DNA of 64,000 nucleotides from an uncultured Erythrobacter sp. (GTDB lineage: Bacteria > Pseudomonadota > Alphaproteobacteria > Sphingomonadales > Sphingomonadaceae): assembly GCA_947500645.1 (NCBI GenBank), contig CANMSD010000002.1:434001-498000 (forward strand). Reading direction: 5' to 3'. Below, in pieces: positions 34,055 to 43,098 of the stretch. Each line of letters starts with the position of its first letter. Position 1 is the stretch's first letter. The position numbers and the translations under genes are program-made. The notes beneath the pieces are model-generated. The model was not told the DNA's origin and ran no database searches. It worked only from the letters and a program-made list of their open reading frames with translations.

Positions 34055-36547
34055 CTAATCCCCCTCCAGCGGGTCATCCACGCGCATTGCCTCACCCGCC
34101 AGCGTCTCAGCCTCGAGCAACAGCTCATCGTCCACCGCACCTTGCGGCACCGCCTCACGCCCAATCATGGTCATCACCGGTACGGCAAGCGGGCTGACCC
34201 GATCGAGTTCGACATGCACCAGCTCGCGCTCTGAGCGCTCCAGCAAATCAGCCAAACGCCCAACATCGGTCATCCGCGCGCGGGCATCGGCCCAAGCCGC
34301 CTCCAGCAGGACGTGGTCGGGCTCATATTTCTTGAGCACATCGTAGATCAGATCGGTCGAAAAGGTGACTTGCTTACCGGTCTTGCGCTTACCCGGATGC
34401 TGGCGTTCGACCAGCCCGCTGATCACCGCCACCTCGCGGAAAGCGCGGCGCAGCAGGTGCGATTCCTGTATCCAATCGACGAATTCATGCGTCAGGATAT
34501 CGGGCGAGAGCAGCGGCGCGGGATCCGTCACAGGCTTCAAACCCCACACGCCGAGGGAATAGTCATTCGCCACGAAACCGCCGGGCGCGAGGCCTAGATC
34601 CTCCATCCGGCGCGTGATCAACATGCCGAGGCTCTGGTTCGCATTCCAGCCCTCGAACGTGTAATAGACGCTGTAATGCTTCTTCGCATGCGGGAAGCTT
34701 TCGACCAGCAGCTTGCCCGGCCCCGGCATTTCGCTGCGCCAGTCCTGCACTTCCAGCCATTCACGCACATCGTCGGGAAAGCGGCCCCAGCTCGCGCGGT
34801 CGGTCAGCATTTCCTGGACCCGCCCGGCCAGATGCGTGGTCAGCGGCAGGCGCAACCCGCCGTAGCTCGGGATGGTCGCCGATTTCTTCGCCGCACGCAC
34901 GATCACATCCATATCCTTGAGGCTTTCCACCTCGAGACTCATCCCGGCGAAGAAGAACGTGTCGCCCGGCGACAGCTGCGCGGCAAAGCGCTCCTCCACC
35001 TTGCCCAGCTTGCGGCCATTCTTGAACCGCACCATCAGCATTTCGCTATCGACGATGATACCGGCGTTCATCCGGTGGCGCTGCGCGTGGCTGGGGTGGG
35101 TCAGCCGCCAAATACCTTCGCCCGGCGGAGAATTATCGCGCGTGATCCGCTTGAACTTGTCATAGGCCTTGAGCGCATAGCCGCCATTCTCGACAAAGCT
35201 CAGCACGCGCCCGAACGCCGCGTCATCGACCCAGGCATAGGCAAGCGAGGAGCGGATTTCAGCGAGTAACTCGCCTTCGTGAAAGTCGCCCGCGCAGGCG
35301 CAGGCCATCACATGCTGCGCGAGCACGTCCAATCCGCCCGCGCGGAAATCCTCGCCATCGCGCATCCCTTCGTCGACAGCATCCTTGGCTGCGGTTGCTT
35401 CGAGGAATTCAAACCGATTGCCGGGGACCAGGATCGCGCGGCTTGCCGCATCGAGCCGGTGATTGGCTCGTCCGATGCGTTGGAGCAGGCGAGAGCTGCC
35501 CTTCGGCGCCCCCATCTGTACCACGCAATCGATATCGCCCCAGTCGACGCCGAGATCGAGGCTCGCGGTGCAGACAAGGCCCCGCAAGCTTCCCTCCGCC
35601 ATGGCATCCTCGACCTTGCGCCGCGCCTCTTTCGACAGGCTGCCGTGGTGCACCCCGATCGGCAGATTATCCTCGTTGATGTCCCACAACAGCTGGAACA
35701 CGAACTCCGCCAGAAAGCGCGTGTTGGTGAAGATCAGCGTCGTCTTGTTGGCTTTGATCTGCTCATAGAGCTGCGCGATCGCCCAACGCCCTGCATGTCC
35801 ACCCCATGGCACACGCTCCTCAATCGGCAGCAGGATTTCCACCTCTGCCGGAGCGCCCTCTTCGCCCAGCACCAGCTCGGCCGCCGCGATCTCACCCGTG
35901 CCGTCTGCGGCTTGCGGGGCAAGCCATTCGCGAAAGGCCAGCGGGTTCGCAAGCGTGGCCGACAGGGCCACGCGCTGTATCTGCGGCGCGAGCTTTTGCA
36001 AGCGGGCGAGACTGAGCGCAAGCAAATCGCCGCGCTTGCCGGTTGCGAAAGCATGGACTTCGTCGATCACCACTCGCTTCAGGCCCGCAAACAGCTCCAT
36101 GCTTTCCGGATAGGACAGCAGCAGAGAGAGGCTTTCCGGCGTGGTCAGCATCACATGCGGCGGTTTGCTGCGCTGGCGCTTCTTGCGGTCAGAGGACGTG
36201 TCGCCGCTGCGCGTCTCGACCTGAATATCGAGGCCAATCTCCGCAATCGGAGTCAGCAGATTGCGCTTCACATCATGCGCCAGTGCCTTCAGCGGCGAAA
36301 CGTAGAGCGTGTGCAGGCCCTCAGGCGGTTTCGCGCCGCCTAGCCGCGAGGGCGCAAAGGCGGCGAGCGTCGGCAGAAAGCCTGCCAGCGTCTTGCCCGC
36401 ACCGGTATCGGCCACCAGCAGCGCGTGATTGGCCGCCTCAGCCTGCGCCAGCATGTCGAGCTGATGCCGCCGTACGCGCCAGCCGCGCGCCGTAAACCAA
36501 TCGGCGATTTCAGGAGGCAAAGAGGAAGACTGGGATGACGCCGACAT
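34055..36547 (-). CDS. Ligase-associated DNA-damage-response DEXH helicase (Lhr-like)
   Basis: An 830-residue superfamily 2 helicase. ATG 36547 (MSASSQSSSLPPEIADWF) is preferred to a longer frame. Motifs: HQLDMLAQAEAANHALLVADTGAGKTLAGFLPTL (Q/Walker A), VVIDEVHAF (DEVH), LSATLANP (motif III), CTASLDLGVDWGDID and QRIGRANHRLD (motifs V/VI), then an Lhr-type C-terminal region (winged helix, DUF-type). In many bacteria the gene sits with an ATP-dependent DNA ligase, a metallo-beta-lactamase exonuclease and a phosphoesterase; none of these is within reach here. Confidence 0.93.
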   Translation of the reverse strand: MSASSQSSSLPPEIADWFTARGWRVRRHQLDMLAQAEAANHALLVADTGAGKTLAGFLPTLAAFAPSRLGGAKPPEGLHTLYVSPLKALAHDVKRNLLTPIAEIGLDIQVETRSGDTSSDRKKRQRSKPPHVMLTTPESLSLLLSYPESMELFAGLKRVVIDEVHAFATGKRGDLLALSLARLQKLAPQIQRVALSATLANPLAFREWLAPQAADGTGEIAAAELVLGEEGAPAEVEILLPIEERVPWGGHAGRWAIAQLYEQIKANKTTLIFTNTRFLAEFVFQLLWDINEDNLPIGVHHGSLSKEARRKVEDAMAEGSLRGLVCTASLDLGVDWGDIDCVVQMGAPKGSSRLLQRIGRANHRLDAASRAILVPGNRFEFLEATAAKDAVDEGMRDGEDFRAGGLDVLAQHVMACACAGDFHEGELLAEIRSSLAYAWVDDAAFGRVLSFVENGGYALKAYDKFKRITRDNSPPGEGIWRLTHPSHAQRHRMNAGIIVDSEMLMVRFKNGRKLGKVEERFAAQLSPGDTFFFAGMSLEVESLKDMDVIVRAAKKSATIPSYGGLRLPLTTHLAGRVQEMLTDRASWGRFPDDVREWLEVQDWRSEMPGPGKLLVESFPHAKKHYSVYYTFEGWNANQSLGMLITRRMEDLGLAPGGFVANDYSLGVWGLKPVTDPAPLLSPDILTHEFVDWIQESHLLRRAFREVAVISGLVERQHPGKRKTGKQVTFSTDLIYDVLKKYEPDHVLLEAAWADARARMTDVGRLADLLERSERELVHVELDRVSPLAVPVMTMIGREAVPQGAVDDELLLEAETLAGEAMRVDDPLEGD

Positions 36548-36590
36548 GTTTCTCTGTAACGCATAACGTCGACTTCGTGCCCCGTCTCGA

Positions 36591-37445
36591 TCAACCTTCG
36601 ACCTCTGGCGGCAATCCATCCTGCTTGTCAGGCATATGCTCCTTGGTCGCTGGGACGCAGAAACCCTGCGGCTGCATCACCGTAACGCCGCGTTCCTCAC
36701 CGAGTATACTGACCATGTTATAGGCACGATTTAGGGGTGGCCCTTCGATCCCGTAGCATTTGAGATGTGGAAACACCGATTCAAGCCGCTCCCGCTCTGC
36801 CTGAGAACCTTCGGGATCATCGCCCGCATCCTTCACCGCTGGCGCGCAAACCGCATAGGGACGGTTGATCTGGACCGCCTTTTCAAGCGGAAAATGCGTC
36901 GTCTTGAGGTCGACTGCCGGATGATCCGGCACGGCGCCTTCGATCTGGTGGCAAGTGTAATAGGGGCTGCGTGGAAGGGATTGCGATGGCCGTCCGTCAG
37001 GCGCGGGCGCAATGTTCACCGGCGCGCAAACCGCTATCGCAATTCCGACCTCGTGCACTTCAGATCCAAATTGCTGCGTTGTCAGCCGGATGGTGGCATC
37101 GGGATCGCTGCCCATGATGCCGTAACATTTGAGATCGCTCGAACTCAATGTGCCGTGCTCGCGCTCAGGAGTAATCTTGATAGTCGGCGTGCAAAGCGAA
37201 AGCGGGGAGCCGAGCGGCACGGCCTCGCGCGAGAACTGGCTGGTGAAGTCGATATTGGCGACTTCGGCACCAGGACCGCGAATGGCGTAGCATTTATGAT
37301 GTAGGTCAGCGAGGAACGTCTCGCCCGATGCGGTTGGGGTTGCAGACCCGTCGGGTGGCTCGGGAGGTTCTTGCTCCTGACATGCAGAGGCGAACAGCAA
37401 AACGCTCAACATCGCTGTCGACGTAGGTGATTTAGCACGTGTCAT
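36591..37445 (-). CDS. Lipoprotein with four DUF7450-like two-cysteine repeats
   Basis: A 284-residue lipoprotein: MTRAKSPTSTAMLSVLLFASAC, lipobox FASAC. The mature part consists of four copies of a unit of about 50 residues, each beginning with an aromatic/Lys-Cys-Tyr-like start (HKCYAIRG, LKCYGIMG, YTCHQIEG, LKCYGIEG), passing through a TTQFG-like segment and ending in a Cys-Ala/Thr-Pro (LCTPTIK, VCAPVNI, VCAPAVK, FCVPATK). Each unit should hold one disulfide. This resembles the domain I recall as DUF7450; function unknown. Ribosome site AAGGAT. Confidence 0.75.
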   Translation of the reverse strand: MTRAKSPTSTAMLSVLLFASACQEQEPPEPPDGSATPTASGETFLADLHHKCYAIRGPGAEVANIDFTSQFSREAVPLGSPLSLCTPTIKITPEREHGTLSSSDLKCYGIMGSDPDATIRLTTQQFGSEVHEVGIAIAVCAPVNIAPAPDGRPSQSLPRSPYYTCHQIEGAVPDHPAVDLKTTHFPLEKAVQINRPYAVCAPAVKDAGDDPEGSQAERERLESVFPHLKCYGIEGPPLNRAYNMVSILGEERGVTVMQPQGFCVPATKEHMPDKQDGLPPEVEG

Positions 37446-37623
37446 ATCGGTATCCTTTCAACCGATGATCGCGACCCGCCCGGCAATAATACGCCAATCC
37501 TGACATGCCCGCAAACAGCGGGTCTCAGACGTAGTCACGCCTGAACACATAGTACGCGTCACATGCGATTGGCCTGGCCAGTTCGCCCAGTTCGCATAGC
37601 GCGTGAGTATGCCGTTCGTCTTC

Positions 37624-38436
37624 CTACTCGAAGCCGTCGGCTGTCGCAGGTTCGCTTGCGGCGAGTTCATCGCGCGTCACGCCCAGCAGGCTCGCCAACT
37701 GCGCCTGCTCATCCGCACTCAACGTCGAGAACTTGCGACCCTCGCCATATTGCTCGGCGATCTCACTGATGCTTCCCATCATGTCGGGCAGTTTCTCCAT
37801 CACCGTCGGCATCATCTCGTTCATTGTCGACATCACTTGTGGGTCGGCAAACACGAGAAAGCTTTCGGCCGCGTATTTGCTACCCACCGGAGTTGCGAAA
37901 TAGGTCGACAGCTCGGTCAGTTCCTCTTCGGTGAAGCGGATCGCATAGGCACGGGCCAGGCCAGCGCGATAGGCCGGTTCGATTTCGACCACGACGTCGC
38001 TGATGATATTGATCGTCATCTCGCCCACAGCGCGGTTGCGCTCTTCGGCTTGCGGGTCGAGCAATTGCAGCGCCTCGACAAGCTTGTCCTGTTCCACATT
38101 GGCGAGCTGCGACGGGCTGAGGCCAGTAAGCTGGCCCAACGCAATGCCCGGACCACCCATCATACCGCCAAACATGCCCTCGAACATGGGACGCATCGTC
38201 TCGTCCATCATCTTGGCATAAGTGCCTTCGGGAAACAGCTTGGCCACCACGAGCATCGCCGCCGGAACGCGAGCGGTCTGTTCCTCGGTCAGTGGCTCAG
38301 CGCTGCCGAACATATCGCCAAACATGCCGCTGAGCGCTTCGAGCTCTGCCGCTGTGACGTCGTCCTGTGCGGCGGCGGGAGTTGCTGTGAAAGCGATGCT
38401 GAGCCCCGCTACGGCGGCCAAAAGTGTCTTCTTCAT
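37624..38436 (-). CDS. DUF2059 domain-containing exported protein
   Basis: A 270-residue exported protein with signal peptide MKKTLLAAVAGLSIAFTATPAAAQ. The mature region is helical and Met-rich (LEGMFGGMMGGPG) and contains the DUF2059-like core EPAYRAGLARAYAIRFTEEELTELSTYFATPVGSKYAAESF. Such proteins are periplasmic and of unknown role. It lies downstream of the frameshifted DUF1801 gene. Confidence 0.85.
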   Translation of the reverse strand: MKKTLLAAVAGLSIAFTATPAAAQDDVTAAELEALSGMFGDMFGSAEPLTEEQTARVPAAMLVVAKLFPEGTYAKMMDETMRPMFEGMFGGMMGGPGIALGQLTGLSPSQLANVEQDKLVEALQLLDPQAEERNRAVGEMTINIISDVVVEIEPAYRAGLARAYAIRFTEEELTELSTYFATPVGSKYAAESFLVFADPQVMSTMNEMMPTVMEKLPDMMGSISEIAEQYGEGRKFSTLSADEQAQLASLLGVTRDELAASEPATADGFE

Positions 38437-38454
38437 TGTTGCGGTCCTCGATGG

Positions 38455-38867
38455 TCAGTTGGATTTGGCATGATGATAAGTCAGCGCCATGGCGATGCAA
38501 TGCCGCAATGCTCCTTCTGGCAGCGGTTCGTCCACATTGAACAGAATGGCACGATTGCCGTCGAATTCGAACGTCCCGTCATAAAGCTGTCGCCAGCGGG
38601 ACACGAGGTCAGTCTGGCAATGGACGTAAACACCACAAACCTTCGTGCTCTGACCGTGCGCGTTGATGCGCACGTCGTGCCAGCACCTGTTCGATCGGTA
38701 AGAAAAGATGGCTCGCCCCACTTTAGCGTCTCGGCAAGAGGGCCGATAATCGGATCATTGGCTGCAACATCGAGGATGATCAGCCGCAGACGTTCAAGAA
38801 AACGCCGCATCGGAGGGGGATGCGCGGCCAACGCCTTGCGGGTCGAAGGCGGCGGCGCGCTTGGCAT
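38455..38867 (-). pseudogene. DUF1801-domain protein, frameshifted
   Basis: Two overlapping frames together make one DUF1801-type protein. The first (from ATG 38867) gives MPSAPPPSTRKALAAHPPPMRRFLERLRL...LKWGEPSFLTDRTGAG and then loses similarity; the second continues with VRINAHGQSTKVCGVYVHCQTDLV...YDGTFEFDGNRAILFNVDEPLPEGAL. The change of frame falls at about 38671-38680, where one base appears to be missing (413 bases in total, one short of a whole number of codons). The start overlaps the stop of the mutase gene (TGATG). It is either a true pseudogene or a sequencing error. Confidence 0.75.
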
Positions 38868-40282
38868 CAGTGCCCAACGCTCTCGCCGCGCTCCAAACCT
38901 GAGAGGGCCAATTGTTCGTCGATCTGCCCGATCAAGCGCTCCAGCCCTTCCTCGGTATCGCTTTCCGCGCGGGCGACCAGCACGTCCTGCGTGTTCGAGG
39001 CGCGCAGCAGCCACCAACCATCTGCGGTGGTCACGCGCACGCCATCTGTCGCGTTGACGCTTTCGACCTCTGGCCCCGGATTGTTGGTCAATCGGTCCGT
39101 CACTTCATCGATCGCCGGGAATTTGCGTGTCTCATCTACCTGGAAGCGCATTTCCGGCGTGTTGAGCATTTGCGGCATTTCTCCGCGCAATTGCGTGACG
39201 GACTTGCCGAGTCGCGCAGAGGCCGCAATCAGCCGCACACCGGCATATAGAGCATCGTCATAACCGTAATATGTGTCCGCAAAGAACACATGCCCGCTCA
39301 TTTCGCCTGCCAGAGGAGAGCCTGTTTCCTTCATTTTGGACTTAATCAGCGAGTGCCCCGTCTTCCACATCAGCGGCTGCCCGCCATGCGCCGAAACGTG
39401 ATCGAACAGCGCGCGGCTGGCCTTCACATCGGCGATAATTGTCGCGTTTGCGTGGGTCTTGAGGACGTCCTCCGCGTAAATCATCAGCAACTGGTCGCCC
39501 CAGATCACCCGGCCGTCGCCATCAATCGCGCCGATCCGGTCGCCGTCTCCATCGAAAGCCACTCCGAAATCGAGGTTCTTCTCCGCGACCAGCGTGCGCA
39601 AATCGGCCAGATTGGCTTCAACAGTCGGATCGGGATGGTGATTGGGAAAATGTCCGTCAACTTCAGTAAAGAGCAGATGATGTTCCCCGGGCAGACGCGC
39701 GGCCAAAGCCTCCAACGCAGGGCCCGCAGCTCCATTGCCAGCGTCCCATCCGACCTTGAGGTCAGCGAGGGCACCCCCCTCGATCCCGGCGACCCCCTCG
39801 AGCAGTCGCTCGACATACTCGCCGAGGATGTCGCGCTCGCTGACCTCCCCGTTTCCGTCGACCCACTGGCCGACAGCAGAGATTTCACCGAGAGCGAGGA
39901 TGTCCTTTCCAAAAAACGGACGCCCCTGAAATACCATCTTGAAGCCATTGTAGTTGGCGGGATTGTGGCTGCCAGTTATCTGTATGCCGCCATCAACCTC
40001 TTCGCTTGAGGCCTCGGCATAGTACAGCATGGGTGTAGCGCTCATGCCGATCTTGACAACATTGCATCCGCTTGCGGTCAGCCCTTCGACCAGCGCATGC
40101 TCGAGCATGGGTGAACTGACCCGGCCATCATAGCCCACGGCCACTGTCTTTCCGCCCGCCTCACGCAGCATGGTGCCGAAGCTGCGCCCGATCGCGCGCG
40201 CATCATCCGGCCCAAGTGTCTCGCCGATAATCCCGCGAATATCGTACTCACGCAGCACGGTGGAATGAAATTGATGCGCCAT
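38867..40282 (-). CDS. Phosphomannomutase/phosphoglucomutase
   Basis: A 471-residue alpha-D-phosphohexomutase. Phosphoserine loop QITGSHNPANYNGFK, metal loop GVAFDGDGDRIGAID, sugar-binding loop GEMSGH and the C-terminal phosphate-binding RASNTQDVLVARAES are all present at normal spacing. It interconverts hexose 6- and 1-phosphates for cell-surface sugars. The likely AlgC/ManB-type specificity (mannose and glucose) is inferred from length and family. Overlaps the frameshifted DUF1801 gene by one base. Confidence 0.94.
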   Translation of the reverse strand: MAHQFHSTVLREYDIRGIIGETLGPDDARAIGRSFGTMLREAGGKTVAVGYDGRVSSPMLEHALVEGLTASGCNVVKIGMSATPMLYYAEASSEEVDGGIQITGSHNPANYNGFKMVFQGRPFFGKDILALGEISAVGQWVDGNGEVSERDILGEYVERLLEGVAGIEGGALADLKVGWDAGNGAAGPALEALAARLPGEHHLLFTEVDGHFPNHHPDPTVEANLADLRTLVAEKNLDFGVAFDGDGDRIGAIDGDGRVIWGDQLLMIYAEDVLKTHANATIIADVKASRALFDHVSAHGGQPLMWKTGHSLIKSKMKETGSPLAGEMSGHVFFADTYYGYDDALYAGVRLIAASARLGKSVTQLRGEMPQMLNTPEMRFQVDETRKFPAIDEVTDRLTNNPGPEVESVNATDGVRVTTADGWWLLRASNTQDVLVARAESDTEEGLERLIGQIDEQLALSGLERGESVGH

Positions 40283-40355
40283 GTTTCGCTATCCTAATGA
40301 GTGGCCAGACCGGCCCAATTCGGTGAATGTGACAGATGAGAGCACGCAAGACCGA

Positions 40356-40679
40356 TCATTCGCGCGGCGCCCCGTCGTCGTCTGATTTGTGAGACACCGG
40401 ATCGGGCAATTCGTCGAACAGTAGGTCGCGCGCAGCATTCGCTTCATGCACTTGCTCGCTAGTGCCGCCCTTGTCCGGGTGAACCATGGCGATCAGGCGC
40501 TTGTGCGCGGCAGATATCTCGTCATGCGTGGCATTGGCCCGCACGCCCAGCAATTTGCGCGCCTTGAACACGGCCTGGGAGCGGGTGGTCGGACCCTTCG
40601 CCAGATCCCAGGGCCACTTGCCCAAAGCCCATCGAAACAGGACGCAGACGATCACGAGAATGGCAGCGATTTTCAGCAT
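40356..40679 (-). CDS. Membrane-anchored J-domain protein
   Basis: A 107-residue protein with an N-terminal TM helix ([17 protein letters not shown], about 3-19) and a C-terminal J-domain-like part containing the HPD motif ([26 protein letters not shown]). The layout is that of small TIM14/DjlA-like J-proteins that stimulate DnaK at the inner membrane. It lies 4 bases after the mipZ stop on the same strand. Confidence 0.9.
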   Translation of the reverse strand: MLKIAAILVIVCVLFRWALGKWPWDLAKGPTTRSQAVFKARKLLGVRANATHDEISAAHKRLIAMVHPDKGGTSEQVHEANAARDLLFDELPDPVSHKSDDDGAPRE

Positions 40680-40682
40680 TTA

Positions 40683-41492
40683 TCAGGCAAGCTCCAGCTG
40701 CGATTGACCGCGTTCGAAGTTGGGCAGATTGAGCGATTTGAGCAAAGAGCGCAATTCCTGCCGTGCAACCAGATGGCTGGTGCCAAGCTCGCCCAGATGC
40801 CCCTTGTCGAGCAAGGTCAGCCCCGAGGGAAACAATTCACGGTAGATCACGCGCTCCGACAGGCCGTGCGCCACGCGAAAGCCGACGCGCTTGGACAGCT
40901 CGCTCAGCGCCTGCTCGATCCGCGCCATATTGCGCGCCTCGACATGGCCGGTGCGGTTGCGCACAACGACCCAGTCCATTTCCCGGCGCTGCTCGGTGAT
41001 GGTCGCGCGGCTGCGCTTCATCCGCGCTTCCCAGATCAACTCGGCGTAGAAGCTCAGCTTCTTCACCTTGAAGGTTTCACCCTCGACCTGGCCGATCAGG
41101 TCGAAATCGACGAAGCTGTCGTTCATCGGCGTGACAAGCGTGTCCGCTTCCGTGGCGACATGACGAGCCAGCGGATCATCTCGGCCCGGCGTGTCGAACA
41201 GGATGAAATCGGCGCCCTTGGTCAATTCGGCGATGCGCGCTTCAAGACCCGCCTCATCGCCCTCGTAGACCTCATAGGTGGCAGTGGGCAGCGAGATTTG
41301 ACGGCGCTGGGCCGTGTCCGCGCGGTTTTCCAGATAGCGTACGAGCGTGCGCTGGCGCGGATCAAGGTCAATCGCCACGACGCGCGCGCCCAGATAGGAC
41401 AAAGCGACCGCGATATGCACCGCAGTCGTCGATTTGCCCGTCCCGCCCTTCTCATTGGCAAAAACGATGCGATGGGCGCTGTTTGGGGCCAT
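40683..41492 (-). CDS. mipZ: Division-plane positioning ATPase MipZ (ParA family)
   Basis: A 269-residue ParA/MinD-type ATPase. ATG 41492 ([35 protein letters not shown]) follows GAGG; an ATG 15 bases upstream is the alternative. Deviant Walker A KGGTGKST, switch DLDPRQRTL and [34 protein letters not shown] are characteristic of MipZ. In Caulobacter it binds ParB at the poles and blocks FtsZ assembly there, placing division at mid-cell. Divergent from panC. Confidence 0.95.
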   Translation of the reverse strand: MAPNSAHRIVFANEKGGTGKSTTAVHIAVALSYLGARVVAIDLDPRQRTLVRYLENRADTAQRRQISLPTATYEVYEGDEAGLEARIAELTKGADFILFDTPGRDDPLARHVATEADTLVTPMNDSFVDFDLIGQVEGETFKVKKLSFYAELIWEARMKRSRATITEQRREMDWVVVRNRTGHVEARNMARIEQALSELSKRVGFRVAHGLSERVIYRELFPSGLTLLDKGHLGELGTSHLVARQELRSLLKSLNLPNFERGQSQLELA

Positions 41493-41585
41493 TGGCCAAG
41501 TCCTCATTGCAAGCGTGGTGATCTTGTATCTGCTTTGCGCGTGCGGCTACAGCTACCTTTAGGCGCATACCGAAAGGGTGAGGAC

Positions 41586-42467
41586 GTGCAAACTGCAACG
41601 ACGCTTGAAATGTTGAGAAAATCCGTCGCTGCCCTGCGCCGGGACACCGGCACAATGACGGGCGGTGCAGCACCGGCCAGCGTCGCATTGGTGCCGACGA
41701 TGGGCGCGCTGCACGAAGGGCATTTGACGCTGATGCGCGCGGCCCGCGACCAGTGCGATCACGTCGTCGCCTCGATCTTCGTCAATCCGACGCAATTCGG
41801 CGAAGGCGAGGATCTCGACGCCTATCCGCGCCAATTGGCGGAGGATTCCGCCATGCTGGAAAGCGAAGGCGTAGCACTGCTTTGGGCACCGACGGTCGAG
41901 GCGATGTATCCCAGCGGCTTCGCCACGAGCATATCGGTTGCCGGCGTGAGCGCAGGCTTTTGCGGTGCGGACCGCCCCGGTCATTTTGACGGCGTCGCGA
42001 CGGTCGTGTGCAAACTGTTCAATCAGGTTCAGCCCGACATGGCGTTTTTTGGCGAGAAGGACTGGCAACAACTCGCGGTGATCCGCACGATGGCACGCGA
42101 CCTCGATCTGACCGCACCGCATGTCACCAGCATTATCGGTGTGCCAACCGTGCGCGAGGCGGATGGCTTGGCGATGAGCAGCCGCAACCGCTATCTATCG
42201 GATGAGAACCGCGCAGCCGCCGCAACCTTGCCGCGCGCGATGAAGGAAGCGATCGCGCGTATCGAAGACGGGCAGGATGTCGATCCTACTCTGGCCGCGC
42301 TGGAAGACGAATTGCTGGGGGCGGGCTTCGAAAGCGTGGACTACGCGTCGCTCGCCGATGCCATGTCGCTCGAACAGATCGATACGCTGGGTAATGCTCC
42401 CGCGCGCCTCCTTGTCGCCGCCCGCATCGGAGGAACCCGTCTGATCGACAATATGGCGGTTGGGTAG
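41586..42467 (+). CDS. panC: Pantothenate synthetase
   Basis: A 293-residue enzyme joining pantoate and beta-alanine with ATP. The frame is open far upstream; GTG 41586 gives the family start [20 protein letters not shown] and follows AAAGGGTGAGG. Motifs: [20 protein letters not shown] (HxGH), [28 protein letters not shown] and [13 protein letters not shown] (KMSKS-like). The substantially longer upstream frame is antisense to mipZ and is not coding. Confidence 0.96.
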   Translation: MQTATTLEMLRKSVAALRRDTGTMTGGAAPASVALVPTMGALHEGHLTLMRAARDQCDHVVASIFVNPTQFGEGEDLDAYPRQLAEDSAMLESEGVALLWAPTVEAMYPSGFATSISVAGVSAGFCGADRPGHFDGVATVVCKLFNQVQPDMAFFGEKDWQQLAVIRTMARDLDLTAPHVTSIIGVPTVREADGLAMSSRNRYLSDENRAAAATLPRAMKEAIARIEDGQDVDPTLAALEDELLGAGFESVDYASLADAMSLEQIDTLGNAPARLLVAARIGGTRLIDNMAVG

Positions 42468-42833
42468 TTTTCGTAGACTGCCTGGCCACCCACGCCAAAA
42501 ATCACCAATGTTGACCGTAGATGAACGACTCATCGCTCGTGTCACCCAACTGGGCGACTGGTGAGACTCACGCGCGCTGAGTAGAAGGAAATCACCGAAG
42601 GCGCAGACGAAAGTTTGCAGACGGGGGTCAGCCTTTCGGGTCGCAGCGGCGCTGACCGGTCATGGAAATCCCGGGACGCAGATCGCAAACATCGGCAGAT
42701 GGGCAACGCCCATCGGGGGCACCAGGCGGGGCCAGCCGACCCCGCCACTCTTAATCCCGAAATCGATGGACGTTTCCGCGCAGCTCGTTGTTGACGAGAG
42801 GGCGCATGCCGTGGCAATGGCCCGTTCGCCTGA
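42468..42833. other. Gene-free interval after panC
   Basis: 366 bases before tRNA-Gly. It contains two perfect hairpins, ATGGGC-AAC-GCCCAT near 42698-42712 and GGCGGGG/CCCCGCC at 42725-42731 with 42740-42746; neither is followed by a T run. No gene is supported. Confidence 0.5.
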
Positions 42834-42907
42834 GCGGGTATAGCATAGTGGTAATGCTCCAGCCTTCCAAGCTGGCTAGAGGGGTTCGATTCCCCTTACC
42901 CGCTCCA
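42834..42907 (+). tRNA. tRNA-Gly (anticodon TCC)
   Basis: A 74-base cloverleaf including encoded CCA: acceptor GCGGGTA/TACCCGC, D-arm AGCATAGTGGTAATGCT, anticodon stem CCAGC/GCTGG with loop CTTCCAA (anticodon TCC), T-arm GAGGGGTTCGATTCCCCT. The TCC anticodon reads GGA/GGG codons. A broken copy of its 3' third lies 35 bases downstream. Confidence 0.97.
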
Positions 42908-42941
42908 AAGCCTCCATTTTCGCTGCGCTGTTTGGCTTTGC

Positions 42942-43001
42942 GAGGGGTTCGATTGCCCTCGCTTACGCTCGGTCCTCTGCGAGTCCCCCTTGCCCGCTCC
43001 A
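42942..43001 (+). repeat. Broken duplicate of the tRNA-Gly 3' end
   Basis: GAGGGGTTCGATT (42942-42954) and CCCCTTGCCCGCTCCA (42986-43001) match the 3' third of the tRNA, with one difference in the second piece. They are separated by a 31-base insert that should directly join (GATT-CCCC). GCGAGGG (42940-42946) and CCCTCGC (42956-42962) form a stem at the break. The pattern resembles the residue of a tRNA-targeting integration, but no integrase is near. Confidence 0.7.
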
Positions 43002-43084
43002 GAATTCCCAGATTGAGCCGCCTGCGCAGGCTCTCTTCCAGATACCCAACCAAAAGTATACTTGTGTTGTCGTGCCGAACCATT

Positions 43085-43098
43085 AGCTCCCGAGAGCT
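43085..43098 (+). promoter_or_regulatory. Hairpin directly in front of the cysD start codon
   Basis: AGCTC-CCGA-GAGCT forms a 5-bp stem ending at the base before ATG 43099. The purine-rich part (GAGAG) that could serve as ribosome site is inside the stem, so translation may depend on melting it. A second stem GAGCC/GGCTC lies about 60 bases further upstream. Confidence 0.35.

Noticed and set aside
35279..36343. Long plus-strand frames over the DEXH helicase
   Set aside because: Shadows of the helicase gene; peptides have no domain and no start signals.
40446..42467. A 673-codon frame that would fuse a long N-terminal region to PanC
   Set aside because: The upstream part is antisense to mipZ and the J-protein gene. 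PanC has a normal start at GTG 41586.
42725..42746. Perfect GC hairpin before tRNA-Gly considered as a terminator of panC
   Set aside because: No T run follows on either strand and it lies about 260 bases past the panC stop.
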